DNA of 6,317 nt from Nanobdellota archaeon (GCA_002687775.1 NZBF01000014.1:1-6317), one strand, 5' to 3'; counted from the first letter of the stretch, positions 1 through 5,556 are shown. Notes: generated by a model not told the origin, from the letters alone. Made by a program: numbers and translations.

Positions 1-1
1 A

Positions 2-118
2 GTTGAACTTCTCTGTAAGATTCTGGCATACAATATTGAAAGAGCAGTAAGAAATGTTTTGGAAATGCTCATTCAACGAATGGCATTTCTACAAAGCCCA
101 CAAAATCAAAAGGTTTAA
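2..118 (+). CDS. 3' end of an upstream gene, possibly transposase C-terminus (partial)
   Basis: The second reading frame is open from the window edge and gives 38 residues ending in NQKV before a TAA. The segment ELLCKILAYNI resembles the closing helix of DDE transposases of the IS4/IS5 type, which often read like NEVLAKVLCHNI; that comparison is from memory and rests on a short stretch. The TAA lies inside the TATA-like box of the next gene, the same tight stop-to-promoter packing seen elsewhere here, which supports a real gene end. A strong hairpin sits within its last 20 codons. The rest of the gene is outside the window, so the product is a guess; the coding call is firmer than the family call. 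Confidence 0.45.
   Translation, partial: VELLCKILAYNIERAVRNVLEMLIQRMAFLQSPQNQKV
60..91. repeat. Imperfect palindrome: 12-bp stem with one bulged T and an AAC loop
   Basis: GAAATGC (62-68) pairs with GCATTTC (83-89). CATTC (70-74) pairs with GAATG (78-82). The loop is AAC (75-77), and T69 is the only unpaired stem base. G61/T90 (wobble) and T60/A91 extend it. This is far more structure than expected in AT-rich coding sequence. It could be an RNA hairpin near the end of the upstream transcript or a subterminal hairpin of a mobile element. Confidence 0.6.
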
Positions 119-121
119 ATA
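114..121 (+). promoter_or_regulatory. TATA box for the basic repeat protein
   Basis: TTTAAATA preceded by the purine-rich AAAAGG, a possible BRE. It is centred about 48 nt before the ATG at 166. Initiation about 25 nt downstream would leave an untranslated leader of roughly 20 nt, long enough to carry the Shine-Dalgarno site. It overlaps the stop codon of the upstream reading frame. Confidence 0.5.
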
Positions 122-151
122 GCCGAAATCATTCTCTCAGATAGGAAAAAA

Positions 152-156
152 GAGGT
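152..156 (+). promoter_or_regulatory. Shine-Dalgarno site (GAGGT)
   Basis: GAGGT matches the anti-Shine-Dalgarno core and ends 9 nt before the ATG at 166, which fixes that start. The frame has a TAG at 142-144 and no ATG, GTG or TTG between it and 166. Confidence 0.65.
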
Positions 157-165
157 AGAATTGCA

Positions 166-717
166 ATGGGAGAAATTGTTTCAAAAACAAGCATTGAAAA
201 AGAAAGTGGTTGGTTATATTTTGTAGATAAGAAAGGTGATATCTCCCGAGCGAAAATGTCTCGGAAAGGCCGGAAGAAAGGGCGTACTAAAACTCAAAAA
301 GTTCTTAAGGTTGGTGTTAAGAAGGAAAGTGGACTTCTGTATTACGTGGATAAGAAAGGAAATATTGCAAAAGCAATAATGTCTCGTGGAAGGAAGTCAA
401 TAAAACGTTCACTTGCAGCTGAAAAAGTGGCTCGAACGAAGAAAAGGAAAGTAGCTGTGCGAAGGAAAGCAGGTAAGAAGGCTGCAGCGACAGTTAAGAG
501 AAAGAAGGCTGCTCACGTCAAGGCTGGTAAGAAAGCTGCTCGTACAGTTAAGCGGAAGAAAGCTACTCACATGAAAGCTGGTAAGAAAGCTGCTCGTACT
601 GTTAAGCGGAAGAAAGCTACTCACGTGAAAGCTGGTAAGAAGGCTGCTGCGACGAAGAAGAAGAAAACCGCTGTTAGAAGGGCTGCAGGTAAGAAAGCAG
701 CTAAGAAGCGGAAATAA
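166..717 (+). CDS. Lys/Ala-rich basic repeat protein with duplicated LYFVDKKG module, possible chromatin protein
   Basis: The protein has 183 residues in two parts. Residues about 10-39 and 51-79 are two copies of one module (ESGWLYFVDKKGDISRAKMS and ESGLLYYVDKKGNIAKAIMS). I recall this module from small uncharacterised proteins of DPANN archaea. Residues 101-183 are a highly basic tail of 18-residue repeats built on KAGKKAARTVKRKKATHV, resembling bacterial and eukaryotic histone H1-like or AlgP-like tails. With almost no acidic residues there, binding to DNA or rRNA is the natural inference, and a nucleoid role is plausible though unproven. It has its own TATA box and a good Shine-Dalgarno site. 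The tail is low-complexity, so similarity to H1 is compositional and not proof of homology. Confidence 0.85.
   Translation: MGEIVSKTSIEKESGWLYFVDKKGDISRAKMSRKGRKKGRTKTQKVLKVGVKKESGLLYYVDKKGNIAKAIMSRGRKSIKRSLAAEKVARTKKRKVAVRRKAGKKAAATVKRKKAAHVKAGKKAARTVKRKKATHMKAGKKAARTVKRKKATHVKAGKKAAATKKKKTAVRRAAGKKAAKKRK
466..714 (+). repeat. 54-bp tandem repeats within the basic tail
   Basis: Units begin at 466, 520, 574 and 628, with a shorter final part from 682. Each full unit encodes 18 residues starting KAGKKAA (the last part AAGKKAA). Units 2 and 3 differ at only three bases, which points to recent in-frame duplication, while units 1 and 4 and the last part have diverged. They are coding repeats with no spacers, so this is not a CRISPR array. 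Confidence 0.9.
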
Positions 718-724
718 TTTAAAC
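716..724 (+). promoter_or_regulatory. TATA box for the DNA methyltransferase
   Basis: AATTTAAAC directly after the preceding stop codon (TAA 715-717), centred about 27 nt before the ATG at 747. This spacing puts the transcription start at or next to the start codon. No Shine-Dalgarno sequence is present, so translation is probably leaderless. Confidence 0.6.
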
Positions 725-746
725 TTACAATTTTCTTGAATAGTTT

Positions 747-1595
747 ATGGGTGATGTTTCTCCACAGAATAGATTGAATGAACTGACAGCGCAGGATTGG
801 TTGAGATTTACGAAAACATGGTTTGTGCATAATCCTAAAAGAAGAAGTAAAAGTGAGATGTTACATCCCGCAAAATATCCAGAAGATATGATTGAAGAAT
901 TTATCTCTTTCTTTACAAAACCTGGTCAGGTGGTTTTTGATCCGTTTTTAGGAACAGGTAGTACGTTAGTTGCCGCTCATAGGGCTGGTCGTCAAGGTAT
1001 TGGTATCGAGTTGCAGAAAAAGTATGCTGACATTGCTTTATCACGGTTGAAAGTGTTAGCTGAACAAACAACGTTAACAGGTGAACATGTTAAAATGAAT
1101 CAACAAGTTGTTTTAGGAAATTCTTCTCAAATTGATTTATTATGGAAAGAGAATGAATTTGGTTTGATTGATTTAGTGATGACTTCTCCTCCCTATGGGC
1201 CGATGTTGAAGAAGAAAGGATTAGCTTCTTCTAAGCGGGAAGAGAAAGGATTAGACACTCAGTATAGTGAAGATACAGCAGATATAGGGAATGCTGTGGG
1301 GTATGACGATTTTATGAACAAGTTAGTTGATATATTTGTACAGATTAAAGATAAAGTTAAAGTTGGTGGTCATTTAGTAGTTGTGTTACAGAATTATATG
1401 GAGAAGGGAAATTATCAAATGTTGGCGTGGGATTTTGCTAGAGAGATGGCGAAGCATTATCAGTTTAGAGGTGAGAGAATTTGGTGTCAGGATAATAAAA
1501 CATTATTTCCTTATGGGTATAAGTATTCATTTGTACCGAATGTTCATCATCATTATTGTCTTGTGTTTAAGAAACTGGAAAATAATATAAAGTAA
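747..1595 (+). CDS. Site-specific DNA methyltransferase, SPPY type (probably N4-cytosine)
   Basis: An AdoMet-dependent DNA amino-methyltransferase of 282 residues (N6_N4_Mtase-like). Motif X is HPAKYPEDMI (40-49), motif I FDPFLGTGST (64-73), motif II IGIEL with acidic E88, and catalytic motif IV TSPPYG (146-151). The strand KVGGHLVVVLQNY (205-217) and VHHHYCLVFKK (266-276) look like the later core motifs. SPPY is typical of N4-cytosine enzymes and D/NPPY of N6-adenine enzymes, so m4C is the better guess. The X-I-IV order matches the gamma arrangement, and the only room for target recognition is a short insert at about 152-186, so it is compact. A possible nuclease follows two genes later, suggesting a restriction-modification unit; it could equally be an orphan or phage-type methylase. 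The target site cannot be read from sequence. Confidence 0.93.
   Translation: MGDVSPQNRLNELTAQDWLRFTKTWFVHNPKRRSKSEMLHPAKYPEDMIEEFISFFTKPGQVVFDPFLGTGSTLVAAHRAGRQGIGIELQKKYADIALSRLKVLAEQTTLTGEHVKMNQQVVLGNSSQIDLLWKENEFGLIDLVMTSPPYGPMLKKKGLASSKREEKGLDTQYSEDTADIGNAVGYDDFMNKLVDIFVQIKDKVKVGGHLVVVLQNYMEKGNYQMLAWDFAREMAKHYQFRGERIWCQDNKTLFPYGYKYSFVPNVHHHYCLVFKKLENNIK
1584..1591 (+). promoter_or_regulatory. TATA box for the 131-residue helical protein
   Basis: AATATAAA within the last codons of the methyltransferase gene, centred about 25 nt before the ATG at 1613. No Shine-Dalgarno site lies in the 17-nt gap, so a leaderless message is likely. Confidence 0.55.
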
Positions 1596-1612
1596 TTCAG
1601 ATTAATACCATT

Positions 1613-2008
1613 ATGTCGAAAGGTTTGATTGTAAATAAAGAGAAGCATCAAAAAATTCTTGATGGTGCGTTAGCGTACATTGACAAAGGGAAATTGACCA
1701 AAGCGTTCGTTGATTTGGAGCTGGCTGTTAAGGATGTTCAGAAACAGAGAGGATTGCGGAATTCGCCAACGACCCTTTGGTGGATTGTGAATAATTCGGT
1801 TTCCTATGGGTATAACATTGGATTGGCTATTGGTTTTCTTACTGCATCAATAGAGCTGGAACGTTCAGGTGATGATAAAACTGCTGCTGTTATGAAAAGC
1901 CGGGCAAAAGATTTTGTTACTGATGCGCTTCTTAATCTCTCTGGTATTGAATCTCGTATTGACCAATTGTCTAGGATAATTCCTTCCCATTTTGAAGGAG
2001 AAGTGTAG
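1613..2008 (+). CDS. Hypothetical helical protein between methyltransferase and nuclease-like gene
   Basis: A 131-residue protein I do not recognise. Residues 10-50 form a likely helical pair (ILDGALAYIDKGKLTKAFVD, then LELAVKDVQKQRG). Residues 54-80 are hydrophobic with glycines (TLWWIVNNSVSYGYNIGLAI onwards), and 88-124 are helical again. No signal peptide is seen, and the hydrophobic part is interrupted by N, S and E, so a soluble helical bundle is likelier than a membrane protein. It lies 17 bp after the methyltransferase and 42 bp before the nuclease-like gene on the same strand. A role with them (subunit, controller or immunity) is only positional inference. No helix-turn-helix of a controller protein is apparent. 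Confidence 0.8.
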   Translation: MSKGLIVNKEKHQKILDGALAYIDKGKLTKAFVDLELAVKDVQKQRGLRNSPTTLWWIVNNSVSYGYNIGLAIGFLTASIELERSGDDKTAAVMKSRAKDFVTDALLNLSGIESRIDQLSRIIPSHFEGEV

Positions 2009-2023
2009 GGAAATCATAACTCT

Positions 2024-2031
2024 TTTAAATA
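2024..2031 (+). promoter_or_regulatory. TATA box for the nuclease-like gene
   Basis: TTTAAATA, centred about 24 nt before the ATG at 2051, in the 42-bp gap after the preceding stop. There is no Shine-Dalgarno site. Separate promoters for the three same-strand genes would let nuclease and methylase levels be set independently. Confidence 0.55.
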
Positions 2032-2050
2032 ATAAAATAATTCTTTAGGT

Positions 2051-2650
2051 ATGGAAGAGGTACAATTCTTATCACATTCAATTGGAGCAGAGATGCAAAC
2101 ATTTTTTCAGAAGCAAGCTGAGCAAAAAATTCAGATGGAAGGATGGGCGAAACAAAACAGAAATGTTGATGTGAAAGTTGCTAATTTTGTTCAATGTTGG
2201 ACAACTGAAGAAGCGTTCAAGCAAATTCTTATTTCGAAGGGAATTCAGTTTAAAAATCGTGGATTATATTTCGGTGATGCAGCTGGAGCGGGAGCTGACT
2301 TTGTTGTAAGAATTGATGGTGAAGATGTATCAGTAGGATTACGCAGCATAAGTTCGAGTTCGTTGAATGATTGGAAATCAGTTGCTTACCCTGACGATAG
2401 GTTTAGAGATGAAGCAAAATTGGATGAAGGTGAAGAAAGTCACATTGCTGATTATCATGTAGTGTGTCACAATGATAATGGCAATGTTCGTTTTTTTGGA
2501 ATAATTTCGAAACATAACTTAATGACACAGTTGGAAATTTCACCGAGATTACATTCACGGAAAAATCAAGAATATTTTCGTGTTATTCCTTTAGAACATT
2601 TCAAGTATGATACTCTAGTCAGTCTTTTGGCAAAGATGGACCGAGTGTAG
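2051..2650 (+). CDS. Possible restriction-endonuclease-fold protein (degenerate PD-(D/E)XK-like)
   Basis: A 199-residue soluble protein. Residues 53-100 follow the order of a restriction-endonuclease-like core: helix EEAFKQILISKGI (53-65), strand GADFVVRIDG (81-90) holding a candidate acidic D83, and strand VSVGLRS (93-99) where a nuclease would usually have E-x-K. Here those positions read S-x-G with R98 just after, so catalysis is uncertain. A later strand pair, ADYHVVC (133-139) and VRFFGIISK (146-154), is common after such cores. Two genes downstream of a DNA methyltransferase, a type II restriction enzyme is the natural hypothesis. It may instead be an inactive relative, a non-catalytic DNA-binding subunit, or a lineage with rearranged catalytic residues. 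Its last 32 bp overlap the convergent small membrane gene. I cannot name a family. Confidence 0.8.
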   Translation: MEEVQFLSHSIGAEMQTFFQKQAEQKIQMEGWAKQNRNVDVKVANFVQCWTTEEAFKQILISKGIQFKNRGLYFGDAAGAGADFVVRIDGEDVSVGLRSISSSSLNDWKSVAYPDDRFRDEAKLDEGEESHIADYHVVCHNDNGNVRFFGIISKHNLMTQLEISPRLHSRKNQEYFRVIPLEHFKYDTLVSLLAKMDRV

Positions 2651-2822
2651 CTAATCGTGCTTTCGCTTTCTTAATACCCCAAATGGTAACTAGGATTCCT
2701 CCAAGGACGATAAGAATGAAATGTCTTCTGGTGATGTCATGGTTTACTTGCGCGCTAATTAAAGAAATAAATATGATTCCAATACCATAGTATGGTAATC
2801 CAAACTTAAATTTAAACCTCAT
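2619..2822 (-). CDS. Small two-helix membrane protein
   Basis: A 67-residue protein with a basic N-terminus (MRFKFKFG), a hydrophobic helix at about 9-25 (LPYYGIGIIFISLISAQ), a polar loop NHDITRRHF, a second helix at about 35-49 (FILIVLGGILVTIWG), and a basic tail KKAKARLA. Both ends are positively charged, so by the positive-inside rule both probably face the cytoplasm. The gene is convergent with the nuclease-like gene and overlaps its last 32 bp. A minus-strand TATA box lies about 30 nt upstream, with GGAG about 11 nt before the start. Function unknown. Support is two clean hydrophobic segments plus its own promoter; a chance reading frame is not fully excluded. Confidence 0.65.
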   Translation of the reverse strand: MRFKFKFGLPYYGIGIIFISLISAQVNHDITRRHFILIVLGGILVTIWGIKKAKARLATLGPSLPKD

Positions 2823-2835
2823 TTTTTGTTTTTCT
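2822..2835 (+). terminator. Possible T-tract terminator on the plus strand
   Basis: The plus strand runs T6-G-T5-C-T. Archaeal intrinsic termination relies mainly on U-tracts, so this could end transcripts from the nuclease-like gene about 170 nt downstream of its stop. On the other strand it is simply the A-rich approach to the membrane protein's start. Confidence 0.3.
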
Positions 2836-2848
2836 CCAGTGGTTAAGC

Positions 2849-2856
2849 TTATATGT
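2849..2856 (-). promoter_or_regulatory. TATA box for the small membrane protein (minus strand)
   Basis: On the minus strand this reads ACATATAA, centred about 30 nt before the start codon at 2822. It shares the 101-bp divergent intergenic region with the plus-strand promoter at 2896-2903. Confidence 0.4.
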
Positions 2857-2895
2857 ATTGTGAACTTCTCTTCTTCACTCCAATTTCTTTAGGTA

Positions 2896-2903
2896 TTTAT
2901 ATG
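2896..2903 (+). promoter_or_regulatory. TATA box for the GAPDH gene
   Basis: TTTATATG centred about 24 nt before the ATG at 2924, again without a Shine-Dalgarno site, as expected for a leaderless message. Confidence 0.5.
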
Positions 2904-2923
2904 TAGTGGTAATTCTTTAATGT

Positions 2924-4213
2924 ATGACAAAGAAGGATGATAGTAAATGGATTCTAAACATGGGCGCAGGTACGGTAGCTGTGCGAGACGCTGACGTGCA
3001 ATTAAGTTTAGGCATGCGAGTAGCGATGGTTAAGTATGGAAATTATCCGGACGATGCTGATGGTAGTGATAGTAAAACTCAAGGGTTAAAAGATTTGTTA
3101 GAACGACATAAAGATGTTGACATTCCGGTGTTTGCAGCTTTAGGTGATCCAGAGAAAATTGGCGATTTGGAACGTCGGGTTGGTTTAATTAAGAAACATG
3201 TTGGCAGATGTGACGGCAGTGTTGAAGATTTTGTGAAGAAGGAGAAGGAAAATATTGCCCTGGCTATCGATCTAACAGATGGTAACGGCGTGGATCAGTG
3301 GAATCATGATGATTTGTATAAACCTTACAATCTTCCCTTTGCGGTCAATGGTGGTGGAAACAAAACATTAGTGAATAGATTTTACTTTGCTGGTGTTAGG
3401 GGAACGCGTGTAGACGATTCAGAGATGTTTGAGAGGTATAGGAATGATAATGCTATGATAGTTTCTTGTAATTCTCATGCCACTCTCACTGCGTTTGCGT
3501 CAGTGAAAGCAACGCTTGGCGATAAATTTGAAAGTATGGTGAACAACGGTGTGTTAGTCAAGTTGGATCGCCGTTGGATGGATCCAGGTCGGGCTGAAGA
3601 AGCGATGGATGCTGGCAAGAAACGACCAAGGTTTACAACTCTTTCAAACAAACCGTATCATACTGATGAAATGGAATCATTATTCCCAGAATTTGAGGGA
3701 AGAATTCAAACGCAAATCGCAAAATGGCCAGTGGAATATTTCCATACTGGCATGGTAGTGATGCCCTTTAATGAATCTATCACTCAGACCATGCTTGATG
3801 ATATTAGGCAGGCGTTCATTGATTATGAAAGAGCAGTATTTACACGGGGTGATTTATCTCATGAAAGAAATATTAACGCAGCCCATTGGGCAAAAATTCC
3901 AGATGGTCAATTACCATATGGTGTGTACACGGTAAATACTGTTGGTTCCCCCGGCAGTTCTAATGTTCTTATGATTAACTTTAATACCCCTCAGCGAGAT
4001 ATTGTGGCATTACCAACGGCTGATTATATTCTAATGCGTACGGGAATGTTTGGAGTAGATTCTTATGAAAAAGCATTTGAACATGTCAATGAACATGCTC
4101 GATATTTTGGTCGGCGACCTTCACGTTTTGGAAAAAGCATGGAATACAGTTTACATCCAAAAAATTATGACAGGTTGATTGAAGAGAAAGGACCATCACC
4201 AAGTGTTACTTGA
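2924..4213 (+). CDS. gap: Type II (archaeal) glyceraldehyde-3-phosphate dehydrogenase, divergent
   Basis: The family converts glyceraldehyde 3-phosphate, NAD(P)+ and phosphate to 1,3-bisphosphoglycerate in the cytoplasm. The match runs the full length. The nucleotide-binding turn is GAGTVAVR (14-21), and a basic stretch MVKYGNYP (35-42) sits where archaeal enzymes read VSKTKP. DLTDGNGVDQWN (116-127) parallels TPGGVGAKN, and VSCNSHATLTAF (180-191) holds nucleophile C182. LVKLDRRWMDP (211-221) parallels LVRRAADP, and YHTDEMESLFP (245-255) parallels HHGPDVKTVLP, giving base H246. At 429 residues it exceeds the usual 335-345, with extra sequence near 300-335 and at the C-terminus. The Rossmann turn lacks the third glycine (A19 in its place), so cofactor binding may differ. 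It is either this lineage's main GAPDH or a diverged paralogue. The next gene, a phosphoglycerate mutase-family enzyme, fits glycolysis. Confidence 0.83.
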   Translation: MTKKDDSKWILNMGAGTVAVRDADVQLSLGMRVAMVKYGNYPDDADGSDSKTQGLKDLLERHKDVDIPVFAALGDPEKIGDLERRVGLIKKHVGRCDGSVEDFVKKEKENIALAIDLTDGNGVDQWNHDDLYKPYNLPFAVNGGGNKTLVNRFYFAGVRGTRVDDSEMFERYRNDNAMIVSCNSHATLTAFASVKATLGDKFESMVNNGVLVKLDRRWMDPGRAEEAMDAGKKRPRFTTLSNKPYHTDEMESLFPEFEGRIQTQIAKWPVEYFHTGMVVMPFNESITQTMLDDIRQAFIDYERAVFTRGDLSHERNINAAHWAKIPDGQLPYGVYTVNTVGSPGSSNVLMINFNTPQRDIVALPTADYILMRTGMFGVDSYEKAFEHVNEHARYFGRRPSRFGKSMEYSLHPKNYDRLIEEKGPSPSVT

Positions 4214-4222
4214 TTGAAACAT

Positions 4223-4230
4223 TTTATAAA
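4223..4230 (+). promoter_or_regulatory. TATA box for the histidine phosphatase gene
   Basis: TTTATAAA centred about 25 nt before the ATG at 4252. This spacing argues for ATG 4252 as the true start; an upstream in-frame TTG at 4210 would overlap the GAPDH stop and precede the TATA box. The following T-rich stretch ATTTTTTCTTT (4241-4251) might also end the GAPDH transcript. Confidence 0.65.
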
Positions 4231-4251
4231 TGCTTGACTAATTTTTTCTTT

Positions 4252-4851
4252 ATGAAATTATTATTAGTTCGGCATGGACAGACTATTGAAAATCGGGAAC
4301 GTCGGTTACAGGGACATATCCCTGGTCATTTATCTGAGTTGGGAAAGAAGCAAGCTCAATTAGTTGGTGAGCGGTTGAAAAATGAAGAATTTTCTGTTAT
4401 ATATTGCAGTGATTTAAAACGATGTATTGATACTTCTCAGCCGATTGTTCAATTTCATCCAAGTACTCCCTTTGTTAAAGATAACAGGTTGCGTGAAATG
4501 AGTTATGGGATATTTGAAGGTAAACTCCTTGCTGAAGCAGATTTAGAAGCATTAGATGGTGATTTGTACCATCGTCATCCTGACCATGGTGAAAGTTTCA
4601 TTCAGTTGCATGAACGGATGTCTACATTTCATAAGTTTTTATTAAGTCAGAATCATTCAGGTACAGTGTTATTAGTTTCTCACGGGACTTCGTTGAAAAT
4701 CTTGCAGGGTATCCTTCTTGGTTTAAGTTTGGAAGATACGGTGCCTAGGAAGTTAGGCTTTTACAATACGGGTGTTTCTGAATTTGTATTAGAGAATGGT
4801 GTTGCTAAAGCAATTGAGTTAAACTCAATAAGTCATTTACGGGACGTTTGA
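4252..4851 (+). CDS. Histidine phosphatase / phosphoglycerate mutase family protein
   Basis: 199 residues with the complete family core. LLLVRHGQT (3-11) holds the R7-H8-G9 signature, with H8 the phosphorylated histidine. YCSDLKRCIDT (51-61) supplies R57, REMSYGIFEG (81-90) supplies acid E82, and VSHGTSL (142-148) holds the second histidine H144. HGESF (112-116) matches the common GGES(F) stretch. The length is that of small single-domain members such as cofactor-dependent phosphoglycerate mutases, fructose-2,6-bisphosphatase-like enzymes and alpha-ribazole phosphatase (CobC). Sequence alone does not settle mutase versus phosphatase. Following GAPDH on the same strand makes 3-/2-phosphoglycerate interconversion attractive, but no cobamide genes are nearby to test CobC. 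The last 19 bp overlap the convergent glycosyltransferase gene. Confidence 0.92.
   Translation: MKLLLVRHGQTIENRERRLQGHIPGHLSELGKKQAQLVGERLKNEEFSVIYCSDLKRCIDTSQPIVQFHPSTPFVKDNRLREMSYGIFEGKLLAEADLEALDGDLYHRHPDHGESFIQLHERMSTFHKFLLSQNHSGTVLLVSHGTSLKILQGILLGLSLEDTVPRKLGFYNTGVSEFVLENGVAKAIELNSISHLRDV
4813..4829. repeat. 17-bp perfect palindrome at a convergent gene junction
   Basis: ATTGAGTT (4813-4820) and AACTCAAT (4822-4829) are exact reverse complements around one base. It lies in the last codons of the phosphatase gene, a few bases from the glycosyltransferase stop. As RNA, a 6-7 bp stem could form on either strand. A bidirectional 3'-end signal or protein site is possible; coincidence is also possible at this length. 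Confidence 0.4.
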
Positions 4852-5477
4852 TAAATCCTTCTGATGGTTTCTGAGTCAATCTTGGCAAAATGTAATAATT
4901 TCACATATTGATTTCTTAACGTGTGGAAGAGAATGCCGTTGTTGGTGAATCTGTGTGCGCTGGTTTCAATTATTGATTTGCTGAATTGTAATTTACTTAA
5001 TTTCTTTGAAAATTCAGTGTCTTCAAAAATTGGGATTTCTGGTACTCCTCCTATTTGTTGGAAGATGTCTCTTTTTACGAAAATGGTTTGGTCGAAGTAT
5101 GGAATTTTTCTTAATCTCATTCTGTAATTGTTGGACATGAATGCGACGTATGATAACACTGGATGTTTATGGTTGAACTTGATGTTGAATGCTCCTGCAT
5201 TGTTATTTTTTATAGTGTTTATTATTTGCTGTTTGAAATCGTCTGGAAATTTTGTTGTATTTTGATGAATTAATACAAGGATGTCACCTGTTGCTTTCTT
5301 TGCTGCTGCGTTGTAATCAGCTGCACGGTTTTTTTGTTTTGGAACTGTTTTTATTTTTAATTTATTGTTAGTTGCTACGATGATTTCATCCACACCTGTT
5401 TGTTTTACTTTTTTTATAAGTTCATTGAGAGAGATTATTTGATCGTTTGATGAAATTAACGCTGTGATTTTCATCAT
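4833..5477 (-). CDS. Family 2 glycosyltransferase (TIGR04283-like)
   Basis: A 214-residue GT-A fold protein resembling the TIGR04283 group of family 2 glycosyltransferases. RAADYNAAAKKATGDILVLI (51-70) matches R..Q.N.GA..A.GD.LLFL. HQNTTKFPDD (71-80) stands where the family has HADT.LP. AGAFNIKF (94-101) follows, then PYFDQTIFVKRDIFQQIGGV (126-145) with the DQ.IF.RR..F...GG signature. PIFEDTEFSKKL (149-160) holds the acidic ED pair and TSAHRF (172-177) the TS.RR element. The expected metal-binding aspartate of HAD is N73 here, which may weaken divalent metal binding. No membrane helix is seen. Two ATGs open the frame, at 5477 and 5474; the second is better spaced (24 nt) from the TATA-like site at 5495-5501. 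Donor and acceptor are unknown; cell-surface glycan or lipid glycosylation is the usual setting. Confidence 0.87.
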   Translation of the reverse strand: MMKITALISSNDQIISLNELIKKVKQTGVDEIIVATNNKLKIKTVPKQKNRAADYNAAAKKATGDILVLIHQNTTKFPDDFKQQIINTIKNNNAGAFNIKFNHKHPVLSYVAFMSNNYRMRLRKIPYFDQTIFVKRDIFQQIGGVPEIPIFEDTEFSKKLSKLQFSKSIIETSAHRFTNNGILFHTLRNQYVKLLHFAKIDSETIRRIYQTSRK

Positions 5478-5494
5478 GTGATTTTAAATGAGGG

Positions 5495-5501
5495 ATTTAA
5501 G
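5495..5501 (-). promoter_or_regulatory. Weak TATA-like site for the glycosyltransferase (minus strand)
   Basis: CTTAAAT on the minus strand, centred 21 nt from the first ATG and 24 nt from the second. The spacing fits leaderless initiation at the second Met. TTTAAAAT at 5481-5488 is too close to the start to be used. Confidence 0.35.
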
Positions 5502-5556
5502 AATGTTTGTTTTGAATGTTAAAATAGGTGATGAGAATTTACTTTCTCCAATAAGT

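Noticed and set aside
466..714. Tandem 54-bp repeats as a CRISPR array
   Set aside because: Repeats are contiguous without unique spacers, are divisible by three and encode a regular Lys/Ala-rich tail.
409..830. Minus-strand open frames opposite the basic protein and the methyltransferase start
   Set aside because: Their Ser/Leu/Phe-rich or Ala/Phe-rich content is the mirror of Lys/Ala codons on the plus strand. They have no convincing motif, and the plus-strand genes are well supported.
1381..1590. Second plus-strand frame inside the methyltransferase 3' half
   Set aside because: Lies entirely within a gene with clear methyltransferase motifs; no motif, promoter or ribosome site of its own.
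1973..1990. R-x4-H (RIIPSH) in the 131-residue protein as a HEPN ribonuclease motif
   Set aside because: The motif contains a proline that would break the required helix and sits at the extreme C-terminus. No nucleotidyltransferase partner is adjacent, so the match is probably chance.
2038..2050. TTCTTTAGGTAT shared between 2041 and 2886 as a regulatory repeat
   Set aside because: The shared stretch is short and AT-rich and sits differently relative to the two promoters (downstream of one TATA box, upstream of the other).
2920..2940. Out-of-frame ATG four bases before the GAPDH start as an upstream peptide
   Set aside because: It gives only six codons before TGA. The TATA spacing fits either ATG, but the frame is too short to support without expression data.
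4210..4251. TTG at 4210 as the histidine phosphatase start
   Set aside because: It would add 14 residues unlike the family N-terminus, overlaps the GAPDH stop and precedes the TATA box; ATG 4252 fits both family and promoter.
4921..5127. Plus-strand frame opposite the glycosyltransferase
   Set aside because: The minus strand here carries the recognisable DQ-IF and ED glycosyltransferase motifs; the plus frame shows no family features.
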